This document shows positions 15,809-24,750 of a stretch of 27,581 nt of DNA, in pieces. The translations under genes were made by a program, and so were the position numbers. The stretch comes from JABJPE01 sp036340215. GTDB taxonomy: Bacteria > Pseudomonadota > Gammaproteobacteria > Comchoanobacterales > Comchoanobacteraceae. A model generated the notes under the pieces. That model ran no database searches. It saw only the letters and a program-made list of their open reading frames with translations, and was not told the DNA's origin. The stretch spans positions 1 to 27,581 of the forward strand of contig JAYYZF010000041.1 in NCBI GenBank assembly GCA_036340215.1, read 5' to 3'. Position 1 is the stretch's first letter. Every line of letters begins with the position of its first letter.

Positions 15809-15838
15809 TTCAATAATAAGATAAAAACATGGTATGAT
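15809..15838 (+). promoter_or_regulatory. Possible promoter for the M20 peptidase gene
   Basis: TTCAAT at 15809-15814 and TATGAT at 15833-15838 are 18 bases apart. Transcription would start near 15845, which rules out the in-frame ATG at 15834 and agrees with a start at 15867. The -35 element is weak. Confidence 0.4.
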
Positions 15839-15866
15839 AGAGCTTTTAATAAATGTGATATGTGCC

Positions 15867-17270
15867 ATGGACCAGAATAAAGTAAAATCATTCATTAACA
15901 ATTTTTGGGAAGAAAAAGCTATTCCTGGCTTAGAAGCATTTATCAAAATACCAAATAAATCGCCAGAATTTGATGATGATTGGGAAAGAAATGGACACAT
16001 GGACAATGCTGTGCAGTCTATTATTGACTGGTGCAATAACAATAAAATTAAGAATATGTCTTACAAAATTATCAAAGATAAAGGCAGGACCCCTCTAATA
16101 CTTATAAATATACCTGGAGATATAAAAAAAAATATTCTGATTTATGGACATATAGATAAACAACCAGAAATGACTGGATGGGATGATGATTTAGGACCAT
16201 ACCAACCAAAAATAAAAAATGGCAATCTATATGGGAGAGGTGCTGTTGATGATGGATATGCAATTTTCTCAGCTTTCTCAAGCATAAAGGCAATAGAAAA
16301 GCAGAATCTTAGCTATCCCAACATCCAGATTATGTTAGAAGCTAGCGAGGAAAGTGGGAGTATTGACTTACCGTTTTATATGGAAAAATACGCTCCTGAA
16401 ATCAAATTACCAGACCTAGTAATATGTCTAGACTCTGGCTGTGCAGATTATGAGAGATTATGGCTTACATCATCACTAAGAGGAATGCTTGCCGGAAATA
16501 TTACAATTAAAGTTCTACAAGAGGGAGTCCACTCAGGCATGGCTGGTGGCATAGTACCATCTGCTTCAAATATATTAATGCGCCAATTATTAAAAATAAG
16601 CGATACAGACAATATTCTCACACTACCTGAATTTAAAGCAAATATTCCTAAAGAAAGAATAGCGCAGATAAATGAAACAGCAAAAATATTAGGCGATAAA
16701 GTATTTAAAGACTTTCCTTTTTCCCAAAAAACAAAACCACTTACTGAAGATAACAAGCAACTTATAATCAATCAAACTTGGTTAAATAGCTATGAGATTA
16801 TTGGAATAGATGGGATACCTAATACAGTAGATGCTGGCAATGTTCACATCCCCAAAATAACAGCAAAGATTTCATTTCGCCTGCCTCCAACATGTAATGC
16901 AAACAATGCCGCTGAAGCAATTAAAAATGAACTTGAAAAAAACACACCACAAAATAGTCTAGTAGAATTCACGCCTATAACGTCCAATAACGGTTGGCAT
17001 AGCCAAATTGAGGATGAGAGCATAACTAAACTTTATAACAAAGCTTCTCTAAATTACTTTGGTAAAGAATGCGCATTTATGGGAGAAGGAGGCTCAATAC
17101 CAATCATAAATATGTTGTCAGAAAAATTTCCACAAGCTAAACTTTTAGTAACAGGAGTTTTAGGGCCAGATGGTAATGCACACGGACCAAATGAGTTTTT
17201 GCGTATCGATAAAGTCGTTAAATTTAGTTGTTGCTTAGCAGAAATTATTCATAAATTTTTTCAAGATTAA
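15867..17270 (+). CDS. M20-family metallopeptidase (dipeptidase-like)
   Basis: This is a cytoplasmic di-zinc aminoacylase/dipeptidase of the M20 family. From the start used here, the metal and catalytic residues are visible in ILIYGHIDKQPE (His95, Asp97), GRGAVDDG (Asp128), ASEESGS (Glu161, Glu162), LDSG near 190 and GPNEF near the C-terminus (last His in NAHGPNE). The dimerisation lid lies between about 205 and 370. The substrate could be a dipeptide, an acylated amino acid or a Xaa-His peptide; the sequence does not decide. At 467 residues it matches the non-specific dipeptidase group. The ATG at 15867 is preferred over 15834 by homology and by the predicted promoter, though the ribosome binding site is poor. 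Its stop is two bases from that of coq7. Confidence 0.88.
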   Translation: MDQNKVKSFINNFWEEKAIPGLEAFIKIPNKSPEFDDDWERNGHMDNAVQSIIDWCNNNKIKNMSYKIIKDKGRTPLILINIPGDIKKNILIYGHIDKQPEMTGWDDDLGPYQPKIKNGNLYGRGAVDDGYAIFSAFSSIKAIEKQNLSYPNIQIMLEASEESGSIDLPFYMEKYAPEIKLPDLVICLDSGCADYERLWLTSSLRGMLAGNITIKVLQEGVHSGMAGGIVPSASNILMRQLLKISDTDNILTLPEFKANIPKERIAQINETAKILGDKVFKDFPFSQKTKPLTEDNKQLIINQTWLNSYEIIGIDGIPNTVDAGNVHIPKITAKISFRLPPTCNANNAAEAIKNELEKNTPQNSLVEFTPITSNNGWHSQIEDESITKLYNKASLNYFGKECAFMGEGGSIPIINMLSEKFPQAKLLVTGVLGPDGNAHGPNEFLRIDKVVKFSCCLAEIIHKFFQD

Positions 17271-17272
17271 AT

Positions 17273-17905
17273 CTAAATACGATATGAAATAAATTTCATC
17301 ACGGCAGCAATATTATGCATGCCTTGCTTTGCCCAAATAGGCAATTCACAACCACCATTATCAATAGCCATTTCAGCATGAGATAATTCATCATTTCGCA
17401 TAACACTCATAATCTCATAACTTCTTTTATCATTTTCTGGCAATCTTTGCATATAATCTTCAAGGTGATATGTAACTTGATATTCTGTCTCAGCTAAAAA
17501 GCCTAAATTCCACTCATCACCCAAAAGACCAGCCATATATCCCATTGAAAATGAACCGGCAAACCAAACCAAGTTAAAGTAACTTAAACTACCCCCTAAC
17601 TCCCGTATACGCTGCTCTGTCCAATAAAGATGATCAATCTCCTCAAATGCAGCATCCTCTAACTCCTTGACTAGTTCCTTGTTATTTGAAGCTAATGCCT
17701 GCCCCTGGTATAAAGCTTGCGCGCACACTTCACCAACATTATTCACCCGCATCAAACCTACGCTATGTTTCTTCTCCGCAACGTTGAGTGAATCATCCAT
17801 ACTTTTGGGTGGATAATCACGCTCCCCTCTGTGCCCACCAAAAATAGTTTTGGCCGTAAAGTCTATGTTGATGATTATTTCGTCTATTAGTGAGTAATTT
17901 CGCAT
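17273..17905 (-). CDS. coq7: 3-demethoxyubiquinol 3-hydroxylase Coq7 (UbiF-equivalent)
   Basis: Coq7 is a membrane-associated diiron hydroxylase acting late in ubiquinone synthesis. From the ATG at 17905 the iron ligands are Glu59 (GEVCAQALYQGQ), Glu89 and His92 (FEEIDH), Glu141 (ETEYQ), and Glu173 and His176 (NDELSH). The central segment YFNLVWFAGSFSMGYMAGLLG is the hydrophobic hairpin of the family. The length of 210 residues is typical. An upstream GTG at 17926 would add seven residues; neither start has a good ribosome binding site. The enzyme needs oxygen and is the alternative to the flavoprotein UbiF. It is divergent from the MetX-like gene. Confidence 0.95.
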   Translation of the reverse strand: MRNYSLIDEIIINIDFTAKTIFGGHRGERDYPPKSMDDSLNVAEKKHSVGLMRVNNVGEVCAQALYQGQALASNNKELVKELEDAAFEEIDHLYWTEQRIRELGGSLSYFNLVWFAGSFSMGYMAGLLGDEWNLGFLAETEYQVTYHLEDYMQRLPENDKRSYEIMSVMRNDELSHAEMAIDNGGCELPIWAKQGMHNIAAVMKFISYRI

Positions 17906-17921
17906 ATATACAAGTTCTAAG

Positions 17922-17950
17922 TTCACATATCAATATTTATATTATAAGAT
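17922..17950 (+). promoter_or_regulatory. Predicted promoter for the MetX-like gene
   Basis: TTCACA at 17922-17927 and TAAGAT at 17945-17950 are 17 bases apart, about 28 bases before the ATG at 17979. The fit is good at -35 and moderate at -10. The region is shared with coq7 on the other strand. Confidence 0.45.
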
Positions 17951-17978
17951 AATGTTCTGAAAAAAACACGGTTAAAAG

Positions 17979-19028
17979 ATGGCAAGTTACAAACTCATAG
18001 AAAATAATGACGGAAGTATTACATATCATCATCAAGAAAAATTTTTTTTAGATAGCGGAGAATACCTAGATGAATTTCATATAACATATGAAGCTCATGG
18101 AAACCCAAAGAAACCAATAATCATTGTAAACCACGCGCTCTCAAGTAGCTTCCACATAAAGTCAGACGCAATAAATAGTGTACAAGGTTGGTGGGAAGAA
18201 AAAGTTGGACCAGGTAAATGCCTAGATACAGATAAATACTTTATTATTTGTATTGGAAATTTGGGAAGTTATAAAAATTGTTCAAATCCAATGAGCACCA
18301 ACCCTAAAACAGGAGAGACATATAAACTAGATTTCCCACATATATCTGTAAACGATATTGCAAAAAGCCAAATAATGCTATTAAAAGCCTTAGATATAAC
18401 TGAAATATTCGCAATCATAGGTAATTCAATGGGGGCATATATATCCTTAACTTTAGCTATTCACCTAGAAAAAAAGGTAAATAAACTCATATCAATTTCA
18501 TCATCTTATAAAGCATATCCCAACACTAGGGCTATTCATCAAATTCAAAAGGAAATAATCACTCAAGATGAACATTGGAACAATGGGAATTACTCCAGAG
18601 AAATAAAAAGCATGAAAATAGCCCGAAAGCTTGGCTTGATAGCATACTTTAGCCCGGCATATATAAATGAAAGATTTAATGAAAAAAATAGTTTTGAATC
18701 TTATCTAGAATACAACTCGCTAAAGTTCTGTAGTTACTTTGATGCGAATACTTATATTAAAAATCTTGAAACAATGGATACATTTAATATCGATAGATAT
18801 TTTCCATCAACAGCTGAAGCTTTCAAAAGAATATTCGCATCCTGTCTGATAATTTCAGTAAACTCTGACGTACTTATAAATCCTAGTCAACAAAGAGAAA
18901 TGTATGAAACAATGAAATTACATGGTGTAAAAGTAAAACTTAGTATGTTGGAGTCAAAGCTTGGCCATGATGCTTTCTACAAAGATATAGAAATTGAGAA
19001 AAGTGTAAGATATCATCTATCAAACTAA
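17979..19028 (+). CDS. MetX-like homoserine O-acyltransferase (alpha/beta hydrolase)
   Basis: The protein follows the MetX pattern: LDEFHITYEAHGNP near 30-43, VNHALSSSFH, GWWEEKVGPGKCLDTDKYF at 70-88, then TNPKTGETYKLDFPHISVNDI and the nucleophile loop GNSMGAY with Ser150. The triad is completed by Asp297 and His330 (LGHDAFY). MetX transfers an acetyl or succinyl group to homoserine for methionine synthesis. The usual motif G-x-SMGG is GNSMGAY here, and the NLGSYKNCSNP loop departs from the family LGGCxGSTGP. Substrate or acyl donor may therefore differ, and a related hydrolase is possible. At 349 residues it is slightly short (about 370-390). No other methionine gene is near. Its 3' end overlaps the damX-like gene by nine bases, tail to tail. 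Confidence 0.8.
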   Translation: MASYKLIENNDGSITYHHQEKFFLDSGEYLDEFHITYEAHGNPKKPIIIVNHALSSSFHIKSDAINSVQGWWEEKVGPGKCLDTDKYFIICIGNLGSYKNCSNPMSTNPKTGETYKLDFPHISVNDIAKSQIMLLKALDITEIFAIIGNSMGAYISLTLAIHLEKKVNKLISISSSYKAYPNTRAIHQIQKEIITQDEHWNNGNYSREIKSMKIARKLGLIAYFSPAYINERFNEKNSFESYLEYNSLKFCSYFDANTYIKNLETMDTFNIDRYFPSTAEAFKRIFASCLIISVNSDVLINPSQQREMYETMKLHGVKVKLSMLESKLGHDAFYKDIEIEKSVRYHLSN

Positions 19029-20600
19029 AGATCTTCGCATTTCATAATGAACGCTATTCAAGGATTTAACCCAAGCACCATTAACGTGGTGAAATTTATT
19101 TAGCTGTTCTTGATATTTCTTTGCCTCAGCATAAGTACCAAAGTTAGCATATATTAAAACATACCAATGCTTATAACCATTAACCGTCTCGTAAATATAC
19201 ATATTTTTCTTTAGCCTAGAATTTTTTTTGAATTTAACTACAGCATCTAGGCTATATGAAGCCATCACTTGTAATGTATATCCGCTCCACTTTTCTAAAG
19301 TACTCTTGTCTTTGAATAAATTTATATCTTCTTTATGCTGAGGCAAACTTTTTGCTTGTGATAATTTATATTTAAAATCTTTTTTAGATAAAATTTTACT
19401 TGCCATTCTGGTTTTTTCTAACGGCCCTATCTTTATTTTATTATCAATATAATTTAAAAATTCCTGATTATTCATATTCGAGCTAAGCTTAGAAGTTTTC
19501 TTACCCTGAGCTACACCTTCACTTTTAATATTATTAAAAGCAACTTGCGGATTCTCGTTATCCAATGTCTTTTTAACAACATCTGCAGGCATAGTATTTC
19601 CTACTATTGGACTAGATGCTGATTGTAAGCTTTGGTTAAAATTATGCCCTGACAAAACACTATTATACCACCCATAACATCCACATATTAATACCAGATA
19701 GCTTATAGAAATTATAAAATTTAAAAATAAATCATAGTTTTCTCCAAACCTCAAGTCTGCGACTGTTGTAGGTCGGGTTGATACTTCTGGCATAACTTGT
19801 GATTTTAGATAATTGTATAATACCTTATCGGCAACCATATTAATTCTATGTGGAACCCCATCTGAAAGATCATAAATTTGCTTGAGTATTTTTTGTGATA
19901 ATTCTGGCAGTGCTCCTGACCAATTTGATTTAACCAAACAGCTATGTAAGTAAGCTTTAAGCTGGTGCTCAGGTAAAGGCATAACACTAAAATGAAGTGG
20001 ACGAACGTTTGAATGCACGTAACTATATTGCTTTATTAATCTCTCGTATAAGGTTTCTCTACCACATAAAATAACTCTAAGTATTGAAGAATTCCTCTGC
20101 CTTGTTATTATTTCTAAAACCAGATTTAAGCATCCAATATTCAATAAATGAGCGCTGTCAATAATCCATAATATTGGCTCGACCTTTTGTGATAGTGTAT
20201 CATGTAATAATGAAATTTTTGCAGCATCACCAACTGCATTTCTAGGTATATCCAGTGACAAATCAAAAACAAGCTTTGCAAATAAGTCATTCCCTGTAAG
20301 TGACGAATTAGCCTCTACAAAAGATGAGCTTAAGTCTGAACATTTCATGAATGATTTCAAAATAGATGTTTTACCCAAGCCTGATGCACCAGAGACCACA
20401 GCAAAAGTTTCCTCAGACCTTACGAACATCTCAAGGCTATCGAGTGTATCCTGATAGTGAGGTAAACTTACACTCTCAACACAATTGTTTGAGGTAAGAA
20501 AAGGGCTACAACCTAAGCCTAAGTCTACCCATGGATCCATGAGTCTTACTTTTGCTCTATAGGCAGCAGTTTTATTGTATGTGAGATCCTCTCTATACAT
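19020..20600 (-). CDS. damX: DamX-like AAA-ATPase with transmembrane helix and SPOR domain
   Basis: The N-terminal half is an ExeA/TniB-type AAA domain. Counting from the upstream in-frame Met at 20606, it has Walker A GASGLGKT at about 73-80 and Walker B LWIIDSAHLL at about 146-155, with GVPHRIN near 250. A single membrane helix follows at about 294-312, then a polar linker. A SPOR domain spans about 445-518 (GYTLQVMASYSLDAVVKF, HWYVLIYANFGTYAEA). SPOR domains bind denuded glycan strands at the division septum, so a cell-division role is expected. E. coli DamX lacks the recognisable ATPase, but AAA-SPOR forms are common in other gammaproteobacteria. The ATG at 20600 is chosen because AAAGG lies six bases upstream; 20606 directly abuts it. 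It is usually next to aroK/aroB, which is not so here. Confidence 0.85.
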   Translation of the reverse strand: MYREDLTYNKTAAYRAKVRLMDPWVDLGLGCSPFLTSNNCVESVSLPHYQDTLDSLEMFVRSEETFAVVSGASGLGKTSILKSFMKCSDLSSSFVEANSSLTGNDLFAKLVFDLSLDIPRNAVGDAAKISLLHDTLSQKVEPILWIIDSAHLLNIGCLNLVLEIITRQRNSSILRVILCGRETLYERLIKQYSYVHSNVRPLHFSVMPLPEHQLKAYLHSCLVKSNWSGALPELSQKILKQIYDLSDGVPHRINMVADKVLYNYLKSQVMPEVSTRPTTVADLRFGENYDLFLNFIISISYLVLICGCYGWYNSVLSGHNFNQSLQSASSPIVGNTMPADVVKKTLDNENPQVAFNNIKSEGVAQGKKTSKLSSNMNNQEFLNYIDNKIKIGPLEKTRMASKILSKKDFKYKLSQAKSLPQHKEDINLFKDKSTLEKWSGYTLQVMASYSLDAVVKFKKNSRLKKNMYIYETVNGYKHWYVLIYANFGTYAEAKKYQEQLNKFHHVNGAWVKSLNSVHYEMRRSLV

Positions 20601-20606
20601 GCTCAT

Positions 20607-20867
20607 CCTTTCTGGGCAACTCTATAAAATATAAACCATGTAAAACCAAATATAAAGTTATAAATTACCAAAGAGTCTAGAGCAGAGCTATTTTTTTAAC
20701 TAAAATAATTTTAAGAATGACAAAAAGTATTTTATCTTATAGTATTTCAATGTTAAATAAGAAATGTTGTTGTAAGTTGGTATTGCTAAGCACATTAATT
20801 ACTGGTTACAAAAACACTTTTGGCACCTAAATAAAACTCAGGTAAAGGAATTTTTGAGAAAGTTCAT
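20607..20867. other. Divergent intergenic region between damX-like and lipase-like genes
   Basis: This 261-base, AT-rich region is the longest non-coding gap in the window and must hold promoters for both divergent genes. GAGAAAG near 20856 is the ribosome binding site for the plus-strand gene. I see no RNA gene, hairpin terminator or repeat in it, and no promoter good enough to place with confidence. Confidence 0.5.
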
Positions 20868-22442
20868 ATGTCACTTCTAGATAAGTTAGCAACCCCCTCT
20901 TGGCTCATACTGCAAATACTAGTATTTCCAGTAATTATATTTTTAATCACTCTAAAAGCCATATTAAGGTTGGCAAGGTCAAATAATTGTCTAGTCTTAG
21001 CCTTAGTAACTCTGGGGATATACTCAATAAATTTATTTCCTCACACAGCTGTAGTTATCTGGCTTCTAAAGTTAATAAATTTTGACCCCGCCCTACTACT
21101 AGCTACCTCTATTCTTCTCATATTTACTCATATGATAGCATTGGTTTACCATGAAAATAAAATCATTGGTAATTCATTACTAATAAGTATTGGCAGTCTT
21201 TTAGCATCTGTTGCCTTGAATACTTGGCTTCCAAAATTTAATTTAATAACTGCTATTATATCATCAGCCCTAATATTAAGTGCTGTTACTGGTATAGTCG
21301 TTGCGTGCTACAACTTATATGTCATATTCAGACCTGAAAAAGATCTAAACTTAACTACAAATGATAAAAAAGTAATAGAGTTAAATCTTAGATCTGCTCT
21401 GGGTATGAGAGCTGAAGATTGTAAAGATAAACTAGCTCCTAAAACACTTCAATTTATTTTCAGATCTATTTGCTCTCAAAAAAAATATGAACAGGCTCTT
21501 AAATATACTGAAAACATATTAGTACGGCAAATAAACAGAGAACTTAGCCAATATGTAAAAAACGGCAGAGTAACAAAAACCGAAGAAGAAAGAGAGCGCG
21601 CAATATATTTTCTATACTCAATCTTAATCCAAGTGATGATAAGTAAAGAAATAAAACTAGAAGATGGTACTATTGTAAGAAAAGTCGCGTTAACACCAAA
21701 ATGGCTTGGCTGGGTAGACTCGCCTTATTTTGCACTTGAAGTAAGTAATAGTGAAGATAAAACCCTAAAAGTTGTCTTCTCTGGTACAAGCGTATTACCT
21801 GCTCCATGTCCTGGAGTAGTATGGACTCACTTAGCAGATTTTACCCCTAGCTTGAACATAGGGACCCCATTAATGACTGTATGTAATGGTAAAATAGGTG
21901 AAATATTAGGGAATAATCTCTATAAAAATTACAACAAAACTCTAATTGGAATGAGCCTTGGAGGATGCATTGCAAGATTAACAAACAAAGAGTTTTCTAA
22001 TAGTATTGACAAAGTAGTTACTTTTTCTTGTCCTGGTGAATTAAGCTTGACTACTGCAAGTAAATATTATTTTTCATTAGCATTTATATGGCTAATATCA
22101 TTAATCTTTTTAAATAAATTCTTGTATGGCGGAGATCTTATTAGCGGAACAATATCACTACTTAAATCACCGGTTTTAGGATTGTATTACGGAAACCTTA
22201 TAGCAATAAGCCTATTTTCTATTTTATCTATCAGCTCATATCTAAGAGGAATTTATAAGGAAAACAACCTACAGCTTACTAAGGAAAATGAAACTCATTA
22301 TAGAAATATTGGCGACATTATCCCCTTCATTGGATCTTTTCCAGAAAAAGCTAAAATTTTCGTTGCACAAACCATATCACATGAGTCTTGTGCGCATATA
22401 TCTTTTCCGAAAAATATAAGCCCACTAAAAGATCTTTGCTAA
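20868..22442 (+). CDS. Membrane-embedded lipase-like alpha/beta hydrolase, 524 aa
   Basis: About five hydrophobic helices fill residues 10-155. A charged helical segment follows to about 280. Then comes an alpha/beta-hydrolase-like part with strand KVVFSGTS near 301-308 and the nucleophile elbow LIGMSLGG (Ser363). Asp483 in NIGDIIPFIG and His510 near the end are placed as in class 3 lipases (Asp before Ile-Ile/Val-Pro, then a late His). Between Ser and Asp lie two further membrane helices (about 401-417 and 440-458), which is unusual. A substrate in or at a membrane (lipid) is a reasonable inference, but activity is not shown. I know no named family of this architecture. It overlaps parB by 18 bases, tail to tail. 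Confidence 0.78.
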   Translation: MSLLDKLATPSWLILQILVFPVIIFLITLKAILRLARSNNCLVLALVTLGIYSINLFPHTAVVIWLLKLINFDPALLLATSILLIFTHMIALVYHENKIIGNSLLISIGSLLASVALNTWLPKFNLITAIISSALILSAVTGIVVACYNLYVIFRPEKDLNLTTNDKKVIELNLRSALGMRAEDCKDKLAPKTLQFIFRSICSQKKYEQALKYTENILVRQINRELSQYVKNGRVTKTEEERERAIYFLYSILIQVMISKEIKLEDGTIVRKVALTPKWLGWVDSPYFALEVSNSEDKTLKVVFSGTSVLPAPCPGVVWTHLADFTPSLNIGTPLMTVCNGKIGEILGNNLYKNYNKTLIGMSLGGCIARLTNKEFSNSIDKVVTFSCPGELSLTTASKYYFSLAFIWLISLIFLNKFLYGGDLISGTISLLKSPVLGLYYGNLIAISLFSILSISSYLRGIYKENNLQLTKENETHYRNIGDIIPFIGSFPEKAKIFVAQTISHESCAHISFPKNISPLKDLC

Positions 22443-23288
22443 CAAATCTTCAAGCTCGCTTAAATTTGAGTACTTCAAAGTGAGACTATTTCTTTTTAGA
22501 GAAGCATTCTTGCCAAATTTATTTCTCAATTTTACCTCATAAGATTTTTCATACTCTATTAGTGATTCATCATACTTATTTTCTTTAGAAACAGGCTTTG
22601 TATTCTTCCAATTTCTGACAAAATTTTCTGCTGCTCGCACCGACATACTCTTTTTCATGATACTTGCAGCAACAATTTCTCTATCAGCTGATGGAAGTGA
22701 AAGCAAAGTCCGAGCATGACCCATCTCAATCTGATTCTTTTTTACCAAATCTTGTATGTTTGGCTCAAGCTGCAATAAACGCAAAGTATTTGTTACCGCG
22801 GTTCTAGATTTTCCAAGCACATCAGCAATACTTTGGTGAGTGAGCTCAAATTCGTTTATTAATCTATCCAAACCCTGAGCTAAATCAATTGCGTTTAAAT
22901 CTTCCCGCTGCATATTTTCTATTAGTCCCATAGCCATTGCTGCTTCGTCTGCAATTTCCTTGATTACTACCGGAACCATTTTTAATCCTGCAAGCTGAGC
23001 CGCACGCCAACGCCTTTCACCAGCAATAATCTCGTACTTTTTTGGACCTGCTGCTCTAACAATTAACGGTTGTATTATACCCTGTGACTTAATAGATTGA
23101 GCAAGCTCTTCAAGTGAATCTTTGTTAAATTGGCGTCTCGGCTGGTACTTTCCCGGAAATAATGAAATTATATTCGCTTTTGTAAGCTGTCCAGTAGTAC
23201 TTGTTTGCACAGGTTTATTAATACTAGAAAGTAATTCGGTTAAACCCATGTCATGTAGGCCCTTACCTAATCCTTTTTGTTTAGTCAT
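22425..23288 (-). CDS. parB: Chromosome-partitioning protein ParB
   Basis: ParB binds parS and spreads as a CTP-dependent clamp to segregate the origin region. The N-terminal GLGKGL box, the CTP-binding core with YQPRRQF near 49-55, IIQPLIVR, GERRWRA near 91-97 and ENMQRED are all present. The helix-turn-helix follows (LTHQSIADVLGKSRTAVTNTLRLLQL, about 145-172), then GHARTLLSL. The C-terminal dimerisation domain ends in LEDLLAKIF. At 287 residues it is typical of chromosomal ParB. GAGGAG lies five bases before the ATG. It is 18 bases downstream of parA. No consensus parS palindrome was found by eye in the window. Confidence 0.96.
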   Translation of the reverse strand: MTKQKGLGKGLHDMGLTELLSSINKPVQTSTTGQLTKANIISLFPGKYQPRRQFNKDSLEELAQSIKSQGIIQPLIVRAAGPKKYEIIAGERRWRAAQLAGLKMVPVVIKEIADEAAMAMGLIENMQREDLNAIDLAQGLDRLINEFELTHQSIADVLGKSRTAVTNTLRLLQLEPNIQDLVKKNQIEMGHARTLLSLPSADREIVAASIMKKSMSVRAAENFVRNWKNTKPVSKENKYDESLIEYEKSYEVKLRNKFGKNASLKRNSLTLKYSNLSELEDLLAKIF

Positions 23289-23306
23289 AATAGCTCCTCG
23301 AAAAAT

Positions 23307-24095
23307 CTATATAGAACTTACCGTAAGTAGTTTTTGTGAAATACGTAAATTTAACTCTCCAGCTAGCGCTAAGTAACTCACTGCTCCCTGAGAAGTATTA
23401 TCATAATAAAGTGCGGGCTGCCCATGGCTTGGTGCTTCAGCCAGTCTTACATTTCTTGGAATAACAGTTTGCAATACCAAAGATCCAAAATGAGCTACTA
23501 ACTGATCAGAAACCTGATTAGCAAGCCTATTTCTACCATCAAACATTGTGCGTAAGACACCACCAATGGCTAGATTTGGATTTGCTGATCGCTTTAGCTG
23601 CTCTATTGTAGCTATCAAAGAAGTCAAACCTTCAAGAGCATAATATTCGCATTGTACGGGAATTAAAACAGCAGATGCAGCAATCAGTGCGTTTACAGCT
23701 AACTCATTCAAACCTGGAGGACAATCAATAAAAATATAATCATAATCTTTTTCTATTTTTGCTAACGACTCCTGCAGCAAGTACTCCCTATTTTCAAGCT
23801 GAGTGAGTTTAACTTCAGCAACTGTCAAGCGTCTATCACTTGGTATTATATCATAGTTATAAGTGGTACTAACAATTGCATCTTCTACTTCACACTCACC
23901 AAGTAAAACTTCTTTAGCTGTCATATTATCAGATCTGACATTTATACCACTCCCAGTAGATGCATTTCCCTGTGGATCGAAGTCTATAAGCAATATTTTT
24001 CTCTTAGTCGCTGCTAAGGATGCTGCTAAGTTTACAGACGTAGTTGTTTTACCAACACCACCTTTTTGATTTGTTATTGCTATTACTGCTGTCAT
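23307..24095 (-). CDS. parA: Chromosome-partitioning ATPase ParA
   Basis: This P-loop ATPase drives origin segregation with ParB. The deviant Walker A KGGVGKTTT is at 11-19, the switch region IDFDPQGNAS follows near 37-46, and Walker B FIDCPPG is near 117-123. No N-terminal DNA-binding extension is present, as expected for a chromosomal (Soj-type) ParA of 262 residues. It starts seven bases after rsmG and ends 18 bases before parB. rsmG-parA-parB is a classical arrangement near bacterial replication origins, but no mnmG, dnaA or ATP synthase genes are in the window. Confidence 0.96.
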   Translation of the reverse strand: MTAVIAITNQKGGVGKTTTSVNLAASLAATKRKILLIDFDPQGNASTGSGINVRSDNMTAKEVLLGECEVEDAIVSTTYNYDIIPSDRRLTVAEVKLTQLENREYLLQESLAKIEKDYDYIFIDCPPGLNELAVNALIAASAVLIPVQCEYYALEGLTSLIATIEQLKRSANPNLAIGGVLRTMFDGRNRLANQVSDQLVAHFGSLVLQTVIPRNVRLAEAPSHGQPALYYDNTSQGAVSYLALAGELNLRISQKLLTVSSI

Positions 24096-24102
24096 ACTCT
24101 CT

Positions 24103-24747
24103 TCACCTCTTAGTGATTGTTGTAAATGGTTTAATCTTTACAAGACAACGAGAACTGTTTATCCCCTTTATCTTTACAGGTATTACCTCATGCCAACAAC
24201 TAATCGCATTTAACTCCGAATTGTTGAGCCTGGCCTTCATAGACCACAAAACACCATCTTCTGTTAAAACGTGCTGAGTTAATTTTACTGTTTTTTCCAG
24301 AGAAGCAAAAGCTCTAGTTACAACAACTTTGAATAATGCGTCAGGTTTATAGCAGTCTATGTTAGTATTTTCAATGTGAGTACGTTCTAGCTTTAACTCA
24401 TTTACAACTTGTGATAAGAAACAACACCTTTTTTGCGAAGAATCTAACATAACTGTAATTTCGGGATTTGCGATTATAGCTAAAGGAACTCCCGGAAAAC
24501 CTGCACCTGAACCCACATCTAAAAATCGTTTTTTCTGCACTACATCCTTCAAAGCTAAGCTATCTAAAACATGAAGACTTACATAGTCTTCTGGCTTTAC
24601 TCTTGTTAAATTATGTTTTTTATTCCAAAAATATACCAGGTTTAAAAATGCCACTAATTGCTCAAGCTGAAAATCATTTATTTCCCAAGAGTTACTCACA
24701 AAACCAATCTTTAATTGCTGCTGCCAAATGTTATCGTACTCAGACAT
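24103..24747 (-). CDS. rsmG: 16S rRNA (guanine-527-N7) methyltransferase RsmG
   Basis: RsmG (GidB) methylates N7 of G527 in 16S rRNA; loss gives low-level streptomycin resistance in several bacteria. The S-adenosylmethionine motif DVGSGAGFPG is at 77-86, preceded by the conserved HNLTRV (45-50) and HVLDSLA (59-65), and followed by the DSSQKRCCFLSQV region near 105. At 214 residues it is of family length. It begins three bases after the rsmD stop, within the M16-M16-rsmD-rsmG-parA-parB cluster. Confidence 0.95.
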   Translation of the reverse strand: MSEYDNIWQQQLKIGFVSNSWEINDFQLEQLVAFLNLVYFWNKKHNLTRVKPEDYVSLHVLDSLALKDVVQKKRFLDVGSGAGFPGVPLAIIANPEITVMLDSSQKRCCFLSQVVNELKLERTHIENTNIDCYKPDALFKVVVTRAFASLEKTVKLTQHVLTEDGVLWSMKARLNNSELNAISCWHEVIPVKIKGINSSRCLVKIKPFTTITKR

Positions 24748-24750
24748 AAT

